DNA of 64,000 nucleotides from an uncultured Aquimarina sp. (GTDB lineage Bacteria > Bacteroidota > Bacteroidia > Flavobacteriales > Flavobacteriaceae): positions 186,001 through 250,000 of the forward strand of contig CANMLW010000003.1 in NCBI GenBank assembly GCA_947498705.1, in the 5' to 3' direction. The position numbers and the translations under genes were made by a program. Shown here one piece after another: positions 63,194-64,000 of this stretch. The notes beneath the pieces were generated by a model. The model ran no database searches, had not been told where the DNA came from, and was given only the letters and a program-made list of their open reading frames with translations. The first letter of the stretch is position 1, and each line of letters opens with the position of its first letter.

Positions 63194-64000
63194 ATGAAAA
63201 AATCGCTTCACACATTCAAATCATTGATTTGGATTACTGCTGTGTTAGGTAGCATTACCTTTGGAACAGCACAATCCCAAAAAACACCCCAACTAACCAA
63301 AGGCAAAGTAAAAACTCAAAACAGAGGACATCAACTTTACAAACTTTCAAAACTTCATAGCAACACTTCTCAAATCCAAAAAGCGGGTGACAACGCATTA
63401 GAGAGAATGAAATATGAAATTGAAAGGACTAAAGACCCCAAGACAAATACTGTTCCTAAAGGTATAAAAGATGCCGAAATTGCTTTTTCGAGTAGAATTG
63501 CCAAAGGAAATGACTCTAAGCAATCACTTGCCAGAGGTTCTAAATCAACAAAATCTAAGGATTTTTCTTACTGGAAAAATCGAGGCCCCTATAATGTAGG
63601 AGGAAGAACAAGAGCTTTGGCACTTGATATGACCAACGAAAATGTAATTTTTGCAGGAGGTGTATCTGGCGGATTATGGCGTTCTTCTGATAGCGGAAAA
63701 ACCTGGAGAAAAGTAACTAGTCAGCGACAAAGCCCTAGTATCACCGCTATTGCTCAGGATCCAAGACCAGGCAAACATCATATTTGGTATTATGGTACCG
63801 GAGAACTGATAGGTAATAGTGCCCGAGCAGGAGGAGCTCCTTTTGATGGAACAGGAATTTTTAAATCTACCAATGGCGGAAGAACCTGGAGGTTGCTAGA
63901 AGCCACCAATGATGACAACGTAACAACTCCTTCTCCTTTTGATAGGATCAATTCTTTGGTTGTTAACCCAACAAACGGTGATATCATTGTAGGAACTTTT
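63194..64000 (+). CDS. Secreted BNR/sortilin-type beta-propeller protein, N-terminal part (3' end outside)
   Basis: 269 codons from ATG at 63194, open to the right edge. Signal peptide about 1-27 (LIWITAVLGSITFGTAQ, with AQ before the cut). A charged linker (about 28-130) is followed by propeller blades with BNR-type Asp boxes: GPYNVGGRTRALALDMTN, GGVSGGLWRSSDSGKTWRKV, then GIFKSTNGGRTWRLLEA. This is the pattern of large WD40/YVTN/BNR-repeat proteins of Bacteroidota, which often carry a type IX secretion signal at the C-terminus. That end is not in the window, so T9SS export is only expected. Confidence 0.85.
   Translation, partial: MKKSLHTFKSLIWITAVLGSITFGTAQSQKTPQLTKGKVKTQNRGHQLYKLSKLHSNTSQIQKAGDNALERMKYEIERTKDPKTNTVPKGIKDAEIAFSSRIAKGNDSKQSLARGSKSTKSKDFSYWKNRGPYNVGGRTRALALDMTNENVIFAGGVSGGLWRSSDSGKTWRKVTSQRQSPSITAIAQDPRPGKHHIWYYGTGELIGNSARAGGAPFDGTGIFKSTNGGRTWRLLEATNDDNVTTPSPFDRINSLVVNPTNGDIIVGTF

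Noticed and set aside
1..64000. CRISPR arrays, tRNA/rRNA genes, transposases, prophage
   Set aside because: No regularly spaced repeats, no cloverleaf candidates and no transposase, integrase or phage structural ORFs were seen by eye. Short RNA genes could still have been missed without a covariance-model search.

Overview
The window looks like chromosomal DNA of a marine-type member of the Flavobacteriaceae (phylum Bacteroidota), possibly close to Aquimarina. The DNA is strongly A+T-rich. It encodes the gliding lipoprotein GldH next to RicT and PBP1A, many SPII lipoproteins with an S/D/E-rich start after the cysteine, a carboxypeptidase-like regulatory-domain protein, a head-GIN-domain protein and a large BNR-type secreted protein. 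At least one promoter has the Bacteroidota form TTTG/TAnnTTTG (trpS). The genus is an inference.

Layout. 1-2.1 kb: the 3' end of an arylsulfotransferase-like gene, then a carboxypeptidase-like regulatory-domain protein. 2.1-30 kb (minus strand): one very large export locus. In transcription order it holds TolC, an HlyD-type adaptor, a MITE-like repeat, an ABC ATPase, a GIN-domain protein, nine consecutive full-length FtsX/MacB-type permeases of about 800 residues each (called P1 to P9 here), a second diverged ABC ATPase and two small helix-turn-helix proteins. 30.3-33.1 kb (plus): a divergent NtrC-type sigma-54 activator and its sensor kinase, the obvious candidate regulators. 33.3-42.3 kb (minus): small lipoproteins, hemF, an EI24 membrane protein, an enoyl-CoA hydratase, a second NtrY-like kinase and two paralogous lipoproteins. 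42.5-44.2 kb (plus): a double-ATPase peptide ABC transporter protein. 44.8-54.5 kb (minus): CoA-transferase subunits B and A, two tandem PBP1A genes, gldH, ricT and trhO. 55-58.7 kb (plus): recA, a lipoprotein, and an ECF sigma factor overlapping a membrane-anchored protein with a beta-barrel-like C-terminus. 58.9-64 kb: an FMN reductase with an HxlR regulator, an acyltransferase, trpS, an XRE regulator, two tiny overlapping ORFs and the start of a BNR-repeat secreted protein that runs off the edge.

The most notable part is the 2.1-33 kb locus. TolC, adaptor and ATPase are the parts of one tripartite MacAB-like pump, but there are nine different permeases to plug into it. All nine appear intact. 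They have diverged most in the periplasmic domains and keep the cytoplasmic coupling motifs, with P8 the exception. Three permease junctions carry a small hairpin with compensatory changes. A repeat with inverted ends lies in the same orientation upstream of both the activator gene and permease P1. A candidate sigma-54 -24 element lies just upstream of tolC. My reading is a regulated, repertoire-expanded efflux or export system. Substrate and function cannot be read from the sequence.
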